64,000 nt of DNA from an uncultured Alphaproteobacteria bacterium (GTDB lineage Bacteria; Pseudomonadota; Alphaproteobacteria; Rhizobiales; Ancalomicrobiaceae), in contig CALMFH010000064.1 in NCBI GenBank assembly GCA_937864925.1, forward strand, positions 1 through 64,000, given 5' to 3'. The notes below the pieces were generated by a model. That model searched no databases, was not told the origin of the DNA, and worked only from the letters and a program-made list of their open reading frames with translations. Shown piece by piece: positions 30,900 to 39,877 of the stretch (position 1 is the first letter of the stretch; each line of letters opens with the position of its first letter). Made by a program: the position numbers and the translations under genes.

Positions 30900-31958
30900 T
30901 CAGCGCTTCGCCGCCCGCACCCGCTCGACCAACCGCGCCACGTTGGCGGGATCCGCATCCGGGGTGATGCCGTGACCGAGATTGAAGATCAACCGCCCGC
31001 TGCCGAGCCCCTCCAGCACCCGGTCGACCCCCTCGTCGAGCGCCCGCCCGCCGATCACCACCCGCATCGGATCGAGATTGCCCTGCACCGCTGCGATCGG
31101 TTGGATCCGCTCACGCACGAAACCCGCCGGCATCGTCCAGTCGACCCCGACCGCATCGACCCCGGTCTCCCGAATGTAGCGCTCCAGCGACGCCTGCGCC
31201 CCCTTCGGAAAACCGATGATCCGTGCACCCGAGTGGATCGCCCGCACCCCTTCGACGATTCGCTTCGTCGGCCGGATCACCCAACGTTCGAACTCGGCCT
31301 CGTCGAGCACCCCGGCCCAGGTATCGAAGATCTGCACCGCATCGGCACCACGCCGGATCTGTTCCGCGAGATAGCGGATCGAGGCGTCGACGAGCACGTC
31401 GATCAGTTGCGCGAAGCCTTTCGGATCGGTCAACGCCGCCCGCCGCGCCGGCGCCTGGTCCGGCGTGCCGCGACCGGCGATCATGTAGGTCGCGACCGTC
31501 CACGGTGCCCCGCAGAAGCCGAGAAAGGTGGTCTCGGACGGAAGTGTCGACCGGATCCGTTCGACCGCCTCGTAGACCGGCGCCAGCCGCCCGTCGATCG
31601 CCTGCGGATCGAGATCGCCGACCCGTGCCAGATCGAGCGGTTCGAGCACCGGCCCTTCACCTTCCTGGAACGCCACCTTGCGACCCAGCGCATCGGGGAT
31701 CACCAGAATGTCGGAGAACAGGATCGCCGCGTCGAAGCCGTAGCGCCGGATGGGCTGCAAGGTCACTTCGGTCGCCAGTTTCGGCGTGTAACAGAGATCG
31801 AGGAAGCCACCGGCCTCGGCTCGGGTCGCTCGATACTCCGGCAGATAGCGTCCGGCTTGTCGCATCACCCAGATCGGTGGCGGAAAGAGGGTCTCGCCCG
31901 CCAGCACCCGGAGCACCTTCCGCTCCGTCGCGGATCCTTCGGTCGCCGGCGTCGTCAC
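30900..31958 (-). CDS. hemE: Uroporphyrinogen decarboxylase
   Basis: Converts uroporphyrinogen III to coproporphyrinogen III. 352 residues, full length. Signatures [17 protein letters not shown], the catalytic-Asp region [26 protein letters not shown] and [16 protein letters not shown] are present. A GTG start at 31958 is chosen because AAGAGGGG lies 5-6 bases upstream. hemE followed by hemJ forms an operon that points away from the candidate origin. Confidence 0.97.
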   Translation of the reverse strand: MTTPATEGSATERKVLRVLAGETLFPPPIWVMRQAGRYLPEYRATRAEAGGFLDLCYTPKLATEVTLQPIRRYGFDAAILFSDILVIPDALGRKVAFQEGEGPVLEPLDLARVGDLDPQAIDGRLAPVYEAVERIRSTLPSETTFLGFCGAPWTVATYMIAGRGTPDQAPARRAALTDPKGFAQLIDVLVDASIRYLAEQIRRGADAVQIFDTWAGVLDEAEFERWVIRPTKRIVEGVRAIHSGARIIGFPKGAQASLERYIRETGVDAVGVDWTMPAGFVRERIQPIAAVQGNLDPMRVVIGGRALDEGVDRVLEGLGSGRLIFNLGHGITPDADPANVARLVERVRAAKR

Positions 31959-32046
31959 GCACACCCCCCTCTTAAAACCATTCTTCGAATGAAGATCTGT
32001 TGAGACTCTTGGACCGTGGATTACCGGGATCCGCGACGAACCACAA

Positions 32047-32062
32047 TGACTCACGTGAAACA
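32047..32062. promoter_or_regulatory. parS-like ParB site 5, inside candidate oriC
   Basis: TGACTCACGTGAAACA, 14 of 16 matching. A GANTC site (32048-32052) overlaps its left half. Confidence 0.8.
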
Positions 32063-32116
32063 CACCTCCACGGGCAGCCTGTGGACGACCGACATCCGCC
32101 TCGTTCCGGTCCACCG

Positions 32117-32156
32117 CGTCAACCTTTCGTCAACCTTCGTTACCAAAGGGTTGACG
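32117..32156. repeat. Helically phased GTCAACC repeats in candidate oriC
   Basis: CGTCAACCTT occurs at 32117 and again at 32128, an 11-bp step; a weaker half (TTACC) follows at 32141, and an inverted copy, AAGGGTTGACG, ends at 32156. Read as TCAA-N7-TCAA this resembles a CtrA site with one base changed in each half. Confidence 0.75.
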
Positions 32157-32362
32157 CCGATCGCGACAGTACCGCCGCTGTGGATCGTCGGTCGATCGCC
32201 GACCCCGGGTCGTACGTTCGTTCACGCCCTCGGAAAAACGCTCTTCGTCGAACTTCGTCCTTCGGCCCTGTTGATCGTTTTGCACGAAGGGGAGAGAGTT
32301 GCCGGGCCGAAGCCGATCGACGCGGTTCGTCCACCGCGCGCCCTCGGCCTGGGGACAGACCT

Positions 32363-33184
32363 GTGACCACACAGTCCAACTTCTTCCATCTCCATCTGAT
32401 TTCCGATTCGACCGGCGAAACGCTGACCACCGTGGCGCGTGCCGCCGCGGCCCAGTACGAGGCGATCGAGCCGATCGAACACGTCCACCCGCTGGTTCGC
32501 ACCGATCGCCATCTCGACCGTGCCCTGGTCGAGATCGAACAGTTTCCCGGCATCGTCCTCTATACGGTGGTCAACCGCGATCTCGCCGATCGGCTCGAAC
32601 GGTTCTGCCGTGATCAGGGTCTGCCCTGCGTCTCGGTGCTGGCGCCGGTGCTCGACATCTTCCGCTCGTTCCTCAACGTCGCCCAGACACACCGCGCCGG
32701 TGCCCAGCACACCCTCGATGCCGACTACTTCAAGCGCATCGATGCGATGAACTTCACCCTCGCCCATGACGACGGCCAGCTGCCACACGATCTCGACGAC
32801 GCCGACGTCGTCGTCCTCGGCGTGTCGCGCACTTCCAAGACCCCGACCTCGATCTATCTCGCCGGACGCGGCATCAAGGTCGCCAACATCCCGATCGTCC
32901 CGGGCATCGACCCGCCACCGGCGCTCAAGACCGTGTCGAAGCCGCTGGTCGTCGGGCTCATCGCCAGCCCCGATCGTATCGCCCAGATCCGCGAGAACCG
33001 CGTCATCGCCATGGGCTCGAAGAGCTTCGACACCACCTATGTCGATCGCCCGTCGATCGCCATCGAACTGACCGTGATGCGCCGACTCTGTGCCGACCAC
33101 GACTGGCCGGTGATCGACGTCACCCGCCGGTCGATCGAAGAAACCGCCGCCGCGATCATCGCCCTGCTGCGCGCCCGTCGCTGA
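32363..33184 (+). CDS. ppsR: Pyruvate,phosphate dikinase / PEP synthase regulatory protein (DUF299)
   Basis: Bifunctional ADP-dependent kinase and Pi-dependent phosphorylase that switches PPDK or PEP synthase off and on. The 273 residues start FFHLHLISDSTGET and carry the P-loop VLGVSRTSKTPTSIYLA (about 152) plus the C-terminal block VIDVTRRSIEETAA. GTG start at 32363. First gene of a plus-strand run with maf, aroE and coaE. Which dikinase it controls cannot be told from the window. Confidence 0.94.
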   Translation: MTTQSNFFHLHLISDSTGETLTTVARAAAAQYEAIEPIEHVHPLVRTDRHLDRALVEIEQFPGIVLYTVVNRDLADRLERFCRDQGLPCVSVLAPVLDIFRSFLNVAQTHRAGAQHTLDADYFKRIDAMNFTLAHDDGQLPHDLDDADVVVLGVSRTSKTPTSIYLAGRGIKVANIPIVPGIDPPPALKTVSKPLVVGLIASPDRIAQIRENRVIAMGSKSFDTTYVDRPSIAIELTVMRRLCADHDWPVIDVTRRSIEETAAAIIALLRARR

Positions 33185-33205
33185 CCTCCCCACTTCCGGA
33201 GCCGC

Positions 33206-33802
33206 ATGTCCCGCCTCGTCCTCGCCTCGAAGAGTCCGTCGCGCGCCGCCCTGCTCGCCGGCGCCGGTCTCGATTTCGCCACCGAACCGTCCGGCGTCGA
33301 CGAACGTGCCGTCGAAGAACCGCTGCTCGCCACGAAGGCCGGCCCCGCCGCCATCGCCCTCCACCTCGCCGAGGCCAAAGCCCTCGACGTCGCCGCCCGT
33401 CGTTCCGGCGATCTGATCCTCGGCGCCGACCAGACCCTCGGCCTCGGCGCCGAACGCTTCGTCAAACCGAATTCGATCGCCGAAGCCCGTGAGCAACTCG
33501 TCCATCTGCGCGGTCGATCGCACCAGCTGCATTCGGCCTTGGTGCTCGCCCGCGACGGCGTGGTCCTGTGGCGTCACGTCTCCGCCGCCACTCTGACCAT
33601 GCGGACGTTCTCCGAGGCGTTCCTCGACCGCTATCTCGCCACCGTCGCCGACGAGGTGACGACCACCGTCGGCTGCTACCGTCTCGAAGGTCCGGGGATC
33701 CAGCTGTTCGAGACCATCGACGGCGACTATTTCACCATCCTCGGCCTGCCGCTGCTGCCGCTGCTCGCCGAACTGCGGACCCGAGGGATCCTCGAACCAT
33801 GA
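33206..33802 (+). CDS. maf: Maf family nucleotide pyrophosphatase
   Basis: Hydrolyses non-canonical or modified nucleoside triphosphates to monophosphates. 198 residues with [18 protein letters not shown] at the N-terminus, LILGADQTL (catalytic Asp) and [21 protein letters not shown] near the end (part: [14 protein letters not shown]). Whether it prefers dTTP/UTP or m7GTP is not clear, since KxxxxxN-type subfamily residues are ambiguous here. It overlaps aroE by 4 bp. Confidence 0.92.
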   Translation: MSRLVLASKSPSRAALLAGAGLDFATEPSGVDERAVEEPLLATKAGPAAIALHLAEAKALDVAARRSGDLILGADQTLGLGAERFVKPNSIAEAREQLVHLRGRSHQLHSALVLARDGVVLWRHVSAATLTMRTFSEAFLDRYLATVADEVTTTVGCYRLEGPGIQLFETIDGDYFTILGLPLLPLLAELRTRGILEP

Positions 33803-34641
33803 TCATTTCGCCCACCGGCGGCCCGCGCGCCTTCGTCGTCGGCTGGCCGATCGCGCAGTCGCGCTCGCCCCTGATCCACGGCCACTGGCTGAAGGTCCAC
33901 GGCCTCGCCGGCTCCTACGAACGCCTCGCCGTGCCGCCGGAGGAGATCGAGACCTTCCTTTCGCGTCTACCGACCTCCGGCTTCGTCGGCGGCAACGTCA
34001 CCGTGCCGCACAAGGAGGCGGCCTTCCGGATCGCCTCCGAAAAGGACGAGGTGGCCGTCGCCATGGGTGCGGTGAACACCCTGTGGATCGACGGTGGACG
34101 AATCTGCGCCACCAACACCGATGCCCACGGCTTCATCGCCAATCTCGACGATCGTGCATCCGGCTGGGACGCGAACCCCGGCGTCGCCGTCGTCCTGGGG
34201 GCGGGTGGCGCCGCTCGTGCCGTGGTCTGGGGACTGATTCGCCGCGGCTTCACCGTCCGTGTCGTCAACCGCACCCTCGCCCGCGCCGAGGAGCTCGCCG
34301 CCCGCTTCGCCGCCGGCACCACCGCACACGGCTTCGCCGATCTCCCGGGCCTTCTCGCCGACGCCTCGGTACTGGTCAACACCACCTCTCTCGGCATGTC
34401 CGGCAAGGGCGATCTCGACATCGACCTCTCGCCGCTCCGGTCCGACGTCCTGGTCACCGACATCGTCTACGTGCCGCTGGTGACGCCGCTGCTCGCCGCG
34501 GCCGAGGCACGTGGGCTGAGGACCGTCGACGGTCTCGGCATGTTGCTGCATCAGGCGGTCGGCGGCTTCGAACGGTGGTTCGGCGTCCGTCCGACCGTCA
34601 CCGACGCGTTGCGCGCCCTCGTCCTCGCCGACATCGGGTGA
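33799..34641 (+). CDS. aroE: Shikimate dehydrogenase
   Basis: Reduces 3-dehydroshikimate with NADPH in aromatic amino acid synthesis. 280 residues. The shikimate site shows [25 protein letters not shown] (catalytic Lys) and NTDAHGF; the NADPH fold has [15 protein letters not shown] and [22 protein letters not shown] lies near the end. The ATG overlaps the maf stop. Confidence 0.96.
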   Translation: MIISPTGGPRAFVVGWPIAQSRSPLIHGHWLKVHGLAGSYERLAVPPEEIETFLSRLPTSGFVGGNVTVPHKEAAFRIASEKDEVAVAMGAVNTLWIDGGRICATNTDAHGFIANLDDRASGWDANPGVAVVLGAGGAARAVVWGLIRRGFTVRVVNRTLARAEELAARFAAGTTAHGFADLPGLLADASVLVNTTSLGMSGKGDLDIDLSPLRSDVLVTDIVYVPLVTPLLAAAEARGLRTVDGLGMLLHQAVGGFERWFGVRPTVTDALRALVLADIG

Positions 34642-34645
34642 TGCC

Positions 34646-35236
34646 ATGATCCGTCTCGGCCTCACCGGATCGATCGGCATGGGCAAGTCGACCACCGCCG
34701 CATTCTTCCGCGGCCTCGGCATCCCGATCCACGACGCCGACGCCACCGTTCATGCCCTCTATTCCGGCCCGGCAGTGGCACCGATCGAGGCTGCTTTCCC
34801 CGGCACCACCAGAGACGGCGTCGTCGATCGCCCGAACCTCGCCGCCCGCGTCCTCGGCGATCCGGCGGCGGTGACCCGGCTCGAGGCGATCGTCCATCCG
34901 CTGGTACGCGATGCCGAGACCGCCTTCCTGGAGCGCGCCCGCGCCGAGGCCCGCCGCGTCGTCGTCCTCGACATTCCGCTGCTGTTCGAGACCGGTGCCG
35001 ACCGAAGGGTCGACGCCGTCGTCACCGTCACCGCCCCGCCCGAGGTCCAGCGCGCTCGCGTCCTGGCCCGCCCCGGCATGACCGCCGTGAAGCTCGACCA
35101 CATCCTCGCCCGTCAGACGCCCGATGCCGACAAACGCCGCCGCTCGCATTTCCTGGTCGACACCTCCCGCGGTCCCGAGCCGGCGCGCCGCCAGGTCGCC
35201 GACATCCTACGGGCGGTGGTGGCGATGAACCGTTGA
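34646..35236 (+). CDS. coaE: Dephospho-CoA kinase
   Basis: Last step of coenzyme A synthesis. 196 residues, with the P-loop [27 protein letters not shown], and [11 protein letters not shown], all as in CoaE. It starts 4 bp after aroE, so is translated from the same transcript. Confidence 0.96.
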   Translation: MIRLGLTGSIGMGKSTTAAFFRGLGIPIHDADATVHALYSGPAVAPIEAAFPGTTRDGVVDRPNLAARVLGDPAAVTRLEAIVHPLVRDAETAFLERARAEARRVVVLDIPLLFETGADRRVDAVVTVTAPPEVQRARVLARPGMTAVKLDHILARQTPDADKRRRSHFLVDTSRGPEPARRQVADILRAVVAMNR

Positions 35237-35349
35237 GAATCGGCGGTCCGTCTCACGCGCCGCTTGAAACCGCCGCGCCGTCCTGATTCTCTGCGCGGAA
35301 CACCCGAGCCGATCGCTTTCCGCTCGATCCCCGAACACGGACCGGACCC

Positions 35350-36060
35350 TTGCGCGAGATCGTCTTCGACACCGAGACCACCGGCTTCGATCCCCGCACC
35401 GGCGATCGCGTGGTCGAGATCGGCTGTGTCGAGCTGGTCAACCACATCGTCACCGGCCACACCTTCCACGCCCACATCAACCCCGAACGGGCGATGCCAC
35501 GCGCCGCCTTCGAGGTTCACGGCCTTTCCGACGATTTCCTCGCCGACAAGCCGAAGTTCGCCGAGATCGTCGACGATTTCCTCGCCTTCGTCGGCGACGC
35601 CCGCCTCGTCGCCCACAACGCCGAATTCGACTTCAAGTTCATCAACGCCGAACTCGGCCGCCTCGGCCGGCCGGCGATCGGCCTCGATCGCATGGTCGAC
35701 ACCCTGGCTCTGGCCAAGCGCAAGCATCCCGCCGGCCCCAATTCGCTCGACGCGCTGTGTCTGCGCTACGGCATCGACAATTCCCGCCGTGAATTCCACG
35801 GCGCGTTGCTCGACAGCGAACTCCTCGCCGAAGTCTACGTCGAGCTGATCGGCGGCCGTCAGGCGGCGCTCAGCCTGACCGCCGCCGAGGACCGCCGCAC
35901 CTCCGGCACCGTCGGTGGGTCGGCCCGCACCACCACCGCCCGCGCCCGTCCCCTTCCCCTCGCGCCCCGTCTCAGCGAGGCCGAGCGAACCGCTCACGAT
36001 GCCTTCGTCGCCAAGATGGGCGAGGCGGCGCTGTGGCGTCGCTATGCCGAAGACGGCTGA
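35350..36060 (+). CDS. dnaQ: DNA polymerase III epsilon subunit (proofreading exonuclease)
   Basis: 3'-5' exonuclease of the replicase. 236 residues. DEDDh residues are visible: FDTETTGFD at the N-terminus (Exo I), LVAHNAEFDFKFIN (Exo II) and HGALLDSELLAEVY (Exo III). The Thr/Arg-rich linker and C-terminal tail that bind the polymerase follow. It begins with TTG at 35350: the DTETTG motif starts only six residues later and no ATG or GTG is suitably placed. The rare start may limit expression. Confidence 0.95.
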   Translation: MREIVFDTETTGFDPRTGDRVVEIGCVELVNHIVTGHTFHAHINPERAMPRAAFEVHGLSDDFLADKPKFAEIVDDFLAFVGDARLVAHNAEFDFKFINAELGRLGRPAIGLDRMVDTLALAKRKHPAGPNSLDALCLRYGIDNSRREFHGALLDSELLAEVYVELIGGRQAALSLTAAEDRRTSGTVGGSARTTTARARPLPLAPRLSEAERTAHDAFVAKMGEAALWRRYAEDG

Positions 36061-36083
36061 CGCACCCGACCTCCGAAACGGCA

Positions 36084-36126
36084 GAGGCCCCGGAGCCGCC
36101 CGAGTGGAGCGGCGCCGAGGCCTCGG
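36084..36126. terminator. Bidirectional hairpin between dnaQ and secB
   Basis: Between the convergent stops, GAGGCCCCGGAGCCGC and GCGGCGCCGAGGCCTC pair over 16 bp with two mismatches. There is no T-run on either side, so intrinsic termination is uncertain. Confidence 0.5.
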
Positions 36127-36149
36127 AAACGACGTCGTCTCGCCGCCGA

Positions 36150-36638
36150 TCAGTTGACCGACTGCGATCCGGCCTGCGCCGCGACCGCCGCGGCGTTCTG
36201 CTGGTAGAGCGCGACGAAGTCGATCGGGTCGAGCATCAGCGGCGGGAAGCCACCGTTGCGGGTCGAATCCGCCAGGATCTGCCGGGCGAAGGGGAAGAGT
36301 AGCCGCGGGCATTCGATCAGCACGAAGGGATGGAGATGCTCCTCCGGCACGTTCTGGATGCGGAAGAGGCCCGAATAGACCAGTTCGACGTTGAACAGGA
36401 CCGTCTCACCGACCGTCGCCTTGGCCTCGAGCCGGAGGTCGACGTCGAACTCGGCCTGCGACAGCGGAGTCGCACCGACGTTGACGTTGATCGCGATCTG
36501 CGGCTGGGTCTGCTGCGGAGCGAGCGACGCCGGCGCATTGGGGTTCTCGAAGGAGAAATCCTTCACGTACTGGCCGAGAACGTTGAGGGCGGGGCCGGCG
36601 TTCGGATCGATCGCCGGCGCATCGTTTTCGTTGGTCAT
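36150..36638 (-). CDS. secB: Protein-export chaperone SecB
   Basis: Tetrameric cytoplasmic chaperone that keeps preproteins unfolded and hands them to SecA. 162 residues with [48 protein letters not shown] and [17 protein letters not shown], all characteristic. Divergent from the Tim44 gene. The likely promoter on the minus strand is TTGTGC-N17-TAGCGA at 36689-36717. Confidence 0.97.
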   Translation of the reverse strand: MTNENDAPAIDPNAGPALNVLGQYVKDFSFENPNAPASLAPQQTQPQIAINVNVGATPLSQAEFDVDLRLEAKATVGETVLFNVELVYSGLFRIQNVPEEHLHPFVLIECPRLLFPFARQILADSTRNGGFPPLMLDPIDFVALYQQNAAAVAAQAGSQSVN

Positions 36639-36688
36639 CGGAAGGTCTCCGTTTCACGCCCTGACGGGCGGTGGCTTCGGTTGCACGC

Positions 36689-36717
36689 TCGCTAACAGGG
36701 AATCCGGCGTCGCACAA
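36689..36717 (-). promoter_or_regulatory. Putative promoter of secB
   Basis: TTGTGC and TAGCGA with a 17-bp spacer, about 50 bp upstream of the secB ATG, in the 235-bp gap between divergent secB and the Tim44 gene. Confidence 0.4.
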
Positions 36718-36873
36718 GCAGGGACGCCTTCGGAAACCGACGGACCCTCGCAGTCGGCGCTCGGAGTTGCTAAATAGACGAGAGCAACGATCCGGCGCGC
36801 TGCCGGAGCCGGCGTCATCGCCGCGAACCCGGCCTCCGGATCGCGGGGTGTCGCCCTTACGGGACCGGAAGGC

Positions 36874-37593
36874 ATGAGCCTCGACTTCTTCACCATCGTC
36901 TTCTTCGCCATCGCCGTGATGGTCTTCGTCCGCCTCTACGGAGTGCTCGGGCAGAAGACCGGGTCCGAACGACCACCCTTCCGACCGGCCGATCCCCGCG
37001 AAGGCGCCGACGACGGCTCCGCCGGCAACGACAACGTCATCCAGTTGCCGCGCAACCCCGATGCGGTCACCCGCGACCTACCGCGTCCACCGGTGTCGAC
37101 ACCGGCCCCGGAGCAGGCACCCGACACTCCGCCGGAGACCTCGCTCGCCGCCGCCTTGCGCGCCATCATGGCCACCGAGCGCGGCTTCGACGTCGCCCGT
37201 TTCGTCGACGGCGCAAAGGTCGCCTACGAGATGATCGTCACCGCCTATGCCGCCGGTGATCGTCGCACTCTGAAGAACCTCCTGTCGAAGGAGGTGTTCG
37301 AGAGCTTCACCGGCGGTATCGACGATCGCGAGAAGCGCGGCGAGAAGGTCGAGTTCACCTTCGTCGGCATCGACAAGGCGGATCTCGCCGAAGCTTCGGT
37401 GAAGTCCGGCAAGGCCGAGATCACCGTACGTTTCGCCGCCAAGGTCATCCAGGTCACCCGGACCGCCGACGGCGGGATCGTCGAGGGCGATCCGGCGCGC
37501 CTCACCGATCTGATCGACGTCTGGACCTTCGCACGCGACCTCGGCGCCTCCGACCCCAACTGGCGTCTGGTCGACACCCGCGCCGTCGACTGA
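36874..37593 (+). CDS. Tim44/TimA family membrane-associated protein
   Basis: A 239-residue protein with one N-terminal membrane segment (about 5-24), a Pro/Asp-rich linker (about 30-92), and a C-terminal Tim44-like domain (FVDGAKVAYEMIVTAYAAGD, LKNLLSKEVFESF, WTFARDLGASDPNWRLVDTR). Alphaproteobacterial homologs (TimA) are the bacterial relatives of the mitochondrial import motor subunit; their job in bacteria is not well defined. It precedes mltA by 45 bp and is usually found beside secB. Confidence 0.9.
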   Translation: MSLDFFTIVFFAIAVMVFVRLYGVLGQKTGSERPPFRPADPREGADDGSAGNDNVIQLPRNPDAVTRDLPRPPVSTPAPEQAPDTPPETSLAAALRAIMATERGFDVARFVDGAKVAYEMIVTAYAAGDRRTLKNLLSKEVFESFTGGIDDREKRGEKVEFTFVGIDKADLAEASVKSGKAEITVRFAAKVIQVTRTADGGIVEGDPARLTDLIDVWTFARDLGASDPNWRLVDTRAVD

Positions 37594-37638
37594 TCGCCCC
37601 CGGCGGGGCGTCCGCGCTCCCGCGCCGAGACCCCGCCG

Positions 37639-38751
37639 ATGTCCGAGCCCGCCGCTGATCTCGTGTCCTGCGACTTCGCCGACCTGCCCGGCTGGGCCGA
37701 GGCCGGGCAGGTCGGCGCACTCGCGGCATTGCGCCGACAGGCGCGCCTCTGGACGGTGGCGGCGCCGAAGACCCGCGCTCTCGGCATCGATGGCGTCACG
37801 CTGGCCGCGGCCGGCCGCGCCGCCTTCGGGCTCGACGGTGACGACCCGGTGACGGCCCGGCGTTTCTTCGAGACCCACTTCCGCCCCGTCCGCATCGTCC
37901 CGCCTACCGCTACGCCGTTCCTGACCGGCTATTTCGAACCGGAACTCGTCGGATCGCGCCGACGAAACGCGCGCTTCGCCGTGCCCCTCCTCGCTCGCCC
38001 GGCCGACCTCGTCGACGTCGACGAGACGAACCGTCCGTCCGGTCTCGATCCGGCCCACGCCTTCGCCCGGCGCACACCGTCGGGCGATCTCGTGCCCTAT
38101 TTCGATCGCGGTGAGATCGAGGACGGAGCGCTCGCCGGACGGAATCTCGAACTGGTCTTTCTCGAAGATCCGGTCGACGCCTTCTTCGTCCATGTCCAGG
38201 GCTCGGCCCGCATCCGCCTCGCCGAGGGCGGGGTGATGCGGCTCGCCTATGCCGCCAAGGCCGGCCATCCCTACACCTCGATCGCCAAGGTGCTGATCGC
38301 CCGTGGCGAGGCGACGCCCGAGACCATGACCGCCGACGTGCTCGCCGCCCGCCTCAGGGCCGATCGGCAGGCGGCGACGGCGCTGATGCGGCTCAATCGC
38401 TCCTATGTCTTCTTCGCCGAACAGCCGGATCTCGACCCCGCTCTCGGCGCCGTCGCCGCCGCGAAGGTACAGCTGACCCCGTTCGTCTCGCTCGCCGTCG
38501 ACCGCACCCTCCACACCTTCGGCACGCCGATCTTCCTCGATGCCGATCTGCCGCTCGGGCCCGAGGGCGACCTCGTTCCCTTCCGCCGTCTGATGATCGC
38601 CCAGGACACCGGTTCGGCCATCGTCGGAGCGGCGCGCGGTGATGTCTTCGTCGGCCTCGGCGAGGCGGCCGGCCGCCTCGCCGGCCGCATTCGGCACACG
38701 CCGCGCGCTTTCGTCGCACTGGTGCCGCGAAACGGGGAGGGGCGCCCGTGA
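37639..38751 (+). CDS. mltA: Membrane-bound lytic murein transglycosylase A
   Basis: Cleaves peptidoglycan glycan strands to anhydro-muropeptides. 370 residues. The blocks FLTGYFEPELVGSR, DRGEIEDG, VHVQGSARIRL, YAAKAGHPYTSIAK and the catalytic Asp region LMIAQDTGSAIVGAARGDVF match MltA with its 3D domain. No signal peptide or lipobox is visible, and the ATG at 37639 is the first possible start after an in-frame stop, so export must be by another route or the N-terminus differs. smr overlaps its end by 4 bp. Confidence 0.94.
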   Translation: MSEPAADLVSCDFADLPGWAEAGQVGALAALRRQARLWTVAAPKTRALGIDGVTLAAAGRAAFGLDGDDPVTARRFFETHFRPVRIVPPTATPFLTGYFEPELVGSRRRNARFAVPLLARPADLVDVDETNRPSGLDPAHAFARRTPSGDLVPYFDRGEIEDGALAGRNLELVFLEDPVDAFFVHVQGSARIRLAEGGVMRLAYAAKAGHPYTSIAKVLIARGEATPETMTADVLAARLRADRQAATALMRLNRSYVFFAEQPDLDPALGAVAAAKVQLTPFVSLAVDRTLHTFGTPIFLDADLPLGPEGDLVPFRRLMIAQDTGSAIVGAARGDVFVGLGEAAGRLAGRIRHTPRAFVALVPRNGEGRP

Positions 38752-39473
38752 GCTCGAGCCTCGGCCGCCGCCGCCGCGCCCTGCGTGACGAGGAACGTCG
38801 CCTGTGGGAGCAGGTCGCCGAGACGGTGACCCCGCTCGATCGCGGCGTCCGCCGTCTTCCCGATGCGGCCTCCGGCCCGGCCTCTGTCGCCGCCGAACCG
38901 GATTCGCCTCCGGCATCGCCCGTCGCCGCGCCACCGCCCGTCGAGATCGTCGCGGCGCCGATCGCGCCGGCACCGAAGTCATCCGCGCATGTCCCGTCGA
39001 AACGAGCGCTCGCCGGCTGGGTCCGCGCCGCCGCCGCCCGATCCGGCGGCGATGCCGTCGATGCGGTGATGGTGCCGCGTCCGCCGGCCCTCGCCCCGAT
39101 CGACGACCGCACCCGCCGCCGCCTGGTGCGTGGCGCCATGGCGATCGACGAACGCCTCGATCTTCATGGCCTGACCCAGGAAGCCGCGCACGCGGCGCTG
39201 CGCCGCTTCCTGGTGACGGCGCGCGATCGTGGTGCTCGCATCGTCCTGGTGATCACCGGCAAGGGTCGGCCGGGAGCGGCCTTCGAGGTGCACGAGCGCG
39301 GCGTCCTGCGCCGCTCGGTACCGCATTGGCTCGGCGATCCCGGCCTGCGCGACGTCGTCGTCGGCTTCGAGGAGGCGCACACCGCCCATGGCGGCGCCGG
39401 CGCGATCTATGTCAGACTGCGGCGTCGCCGTGATCGCGGCGACGACGGCCATCGGGGGGAGGGGACGCGATGA
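38748..39473 (+). CDS. Smr domain protein
   Basis: 241 residues. A disordered Pro/Ala/Ser-rich first half is followed by a C-terminal Smr (small MutS-related) domain: ERLDLHGLTQEAAHAALRRFL and IVLVITGKGRPGA, with VVVGFEEAHTAHGGAGAIYV. Smr domains nick or bind nucleic acids; the physiological target here is unknown. It starts inside the mltA stop and overlaps the HTH gene by 4 bp. Confidence 0.9.
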   Translation: MSSSLGRRRRALRDEERRLWEQVAETVTPLDRGVRRLPDAASGPASVAAEPDSPPASPVAAPPPVEIVAAPIAPAPKSSAHVPSKRALAGWVRAAAARSGGDAVDAVMVPRPPALAPIDDRTRRRLVRGAMAIDERLDLHGLTQEAAHAALRRFLVTARDRGARIVLVITGKGRPGAAFEVHERGVLRRSVPHWLGDPGLRDVVVGFEEAHTAHGGAGAIYVRLRRRRDRGDDGHRGEGTR

Positions 39474-39841
39474 CGCCCTTCGGCGCCAAACTCCGCCAGT
39501 TGCGGCGTGAGCGGAACCTGACCCTGAAACAGATGTCGACCGCCCTCGGCGTCTCGCCCGCCTATCTCTCGGCGCTCGAGCACGGCAAGCGCGGCCTGCC
39601 GACCTGGTACATGGTCCACCGCATCATCGCCTACTTCAACGTCATCTGGGACGAGGCGGAGGAACTGCAGCGCCTCGCCGAGGTCTCCGATCCGCGCGTC
39701 GTCGTCGACACCGCCGGGCTCGAACCGGAGGCGACCGAACTCGCCAATCTCCTGTCACAACGCATCCGCGGCCTGTCGAAGGCCTCGCTCGCCGACCTCA
39801 CCCACCGCCTGCGCGTCGCCGCGGCGAAGGACGGGGTGTGA
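39470..39841 (+). CDS. XRE-family helix-turn-helix regulator
   Basis: A 123-residue protein with an N-terminal Cro/CI-type HTH, LRQLRRERNLTLKQMSTAL then GVSPAYLSALEHGKRG (about 8-42), and a helical C-terminal part ending HRLRVAAAKDGV. Targets unknown. It ends the dnaQ-proximal conserved chain; in many relatives gyrB comes next, but here a different conserved block starts. Confidence 0.9.
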   Translation: MTPFGAKLRQLRRERNLTLKQMSTALGVSPAYLSALEHGKRGLPTWYMVHRIIAYFNVIWDEAEELQRLAEVSDPRVVVDTAGLEPEATELANLLSQRIRGLSKASLADLTHRLRVAAAKDGV

Positions 39842-39877
39842 GCGCGCGAACCTGTCTCCGCGCCGGTCGGCCGCGCC

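Larger units (their letters stand above)
31959..32362. other. Candidate chromosomal replication origin (oriC)
   Basis: A 404-bp intergenic region between divergent hemE and ppsR, the gene pair that flanks the mapped origin of Caulobacter and the predicted origins of many alphaproteobacteria. It holds three DnaA-box-like 9-mers (32015 CGTGGATTA, 32080 TGTGGACGA, 32179 TGTGGATCG; each 7 of 9 to TGTGGATAA), an AT-richer patch at 31970-32012 containing GATCTGTT like the start of an E. coli 13-mer, a parS-like site at 32047, two GANTC sites (32004 and 32048) and phased GTCAACC repeats at 32118-32156. No gene in it. Confidence 0.72.

Noticed and set aside
31970-31983. TTAAAACCATT near the hemE start as a CtrA site
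   Set aside because: Only one TTAA half; no second half at the right spacing.
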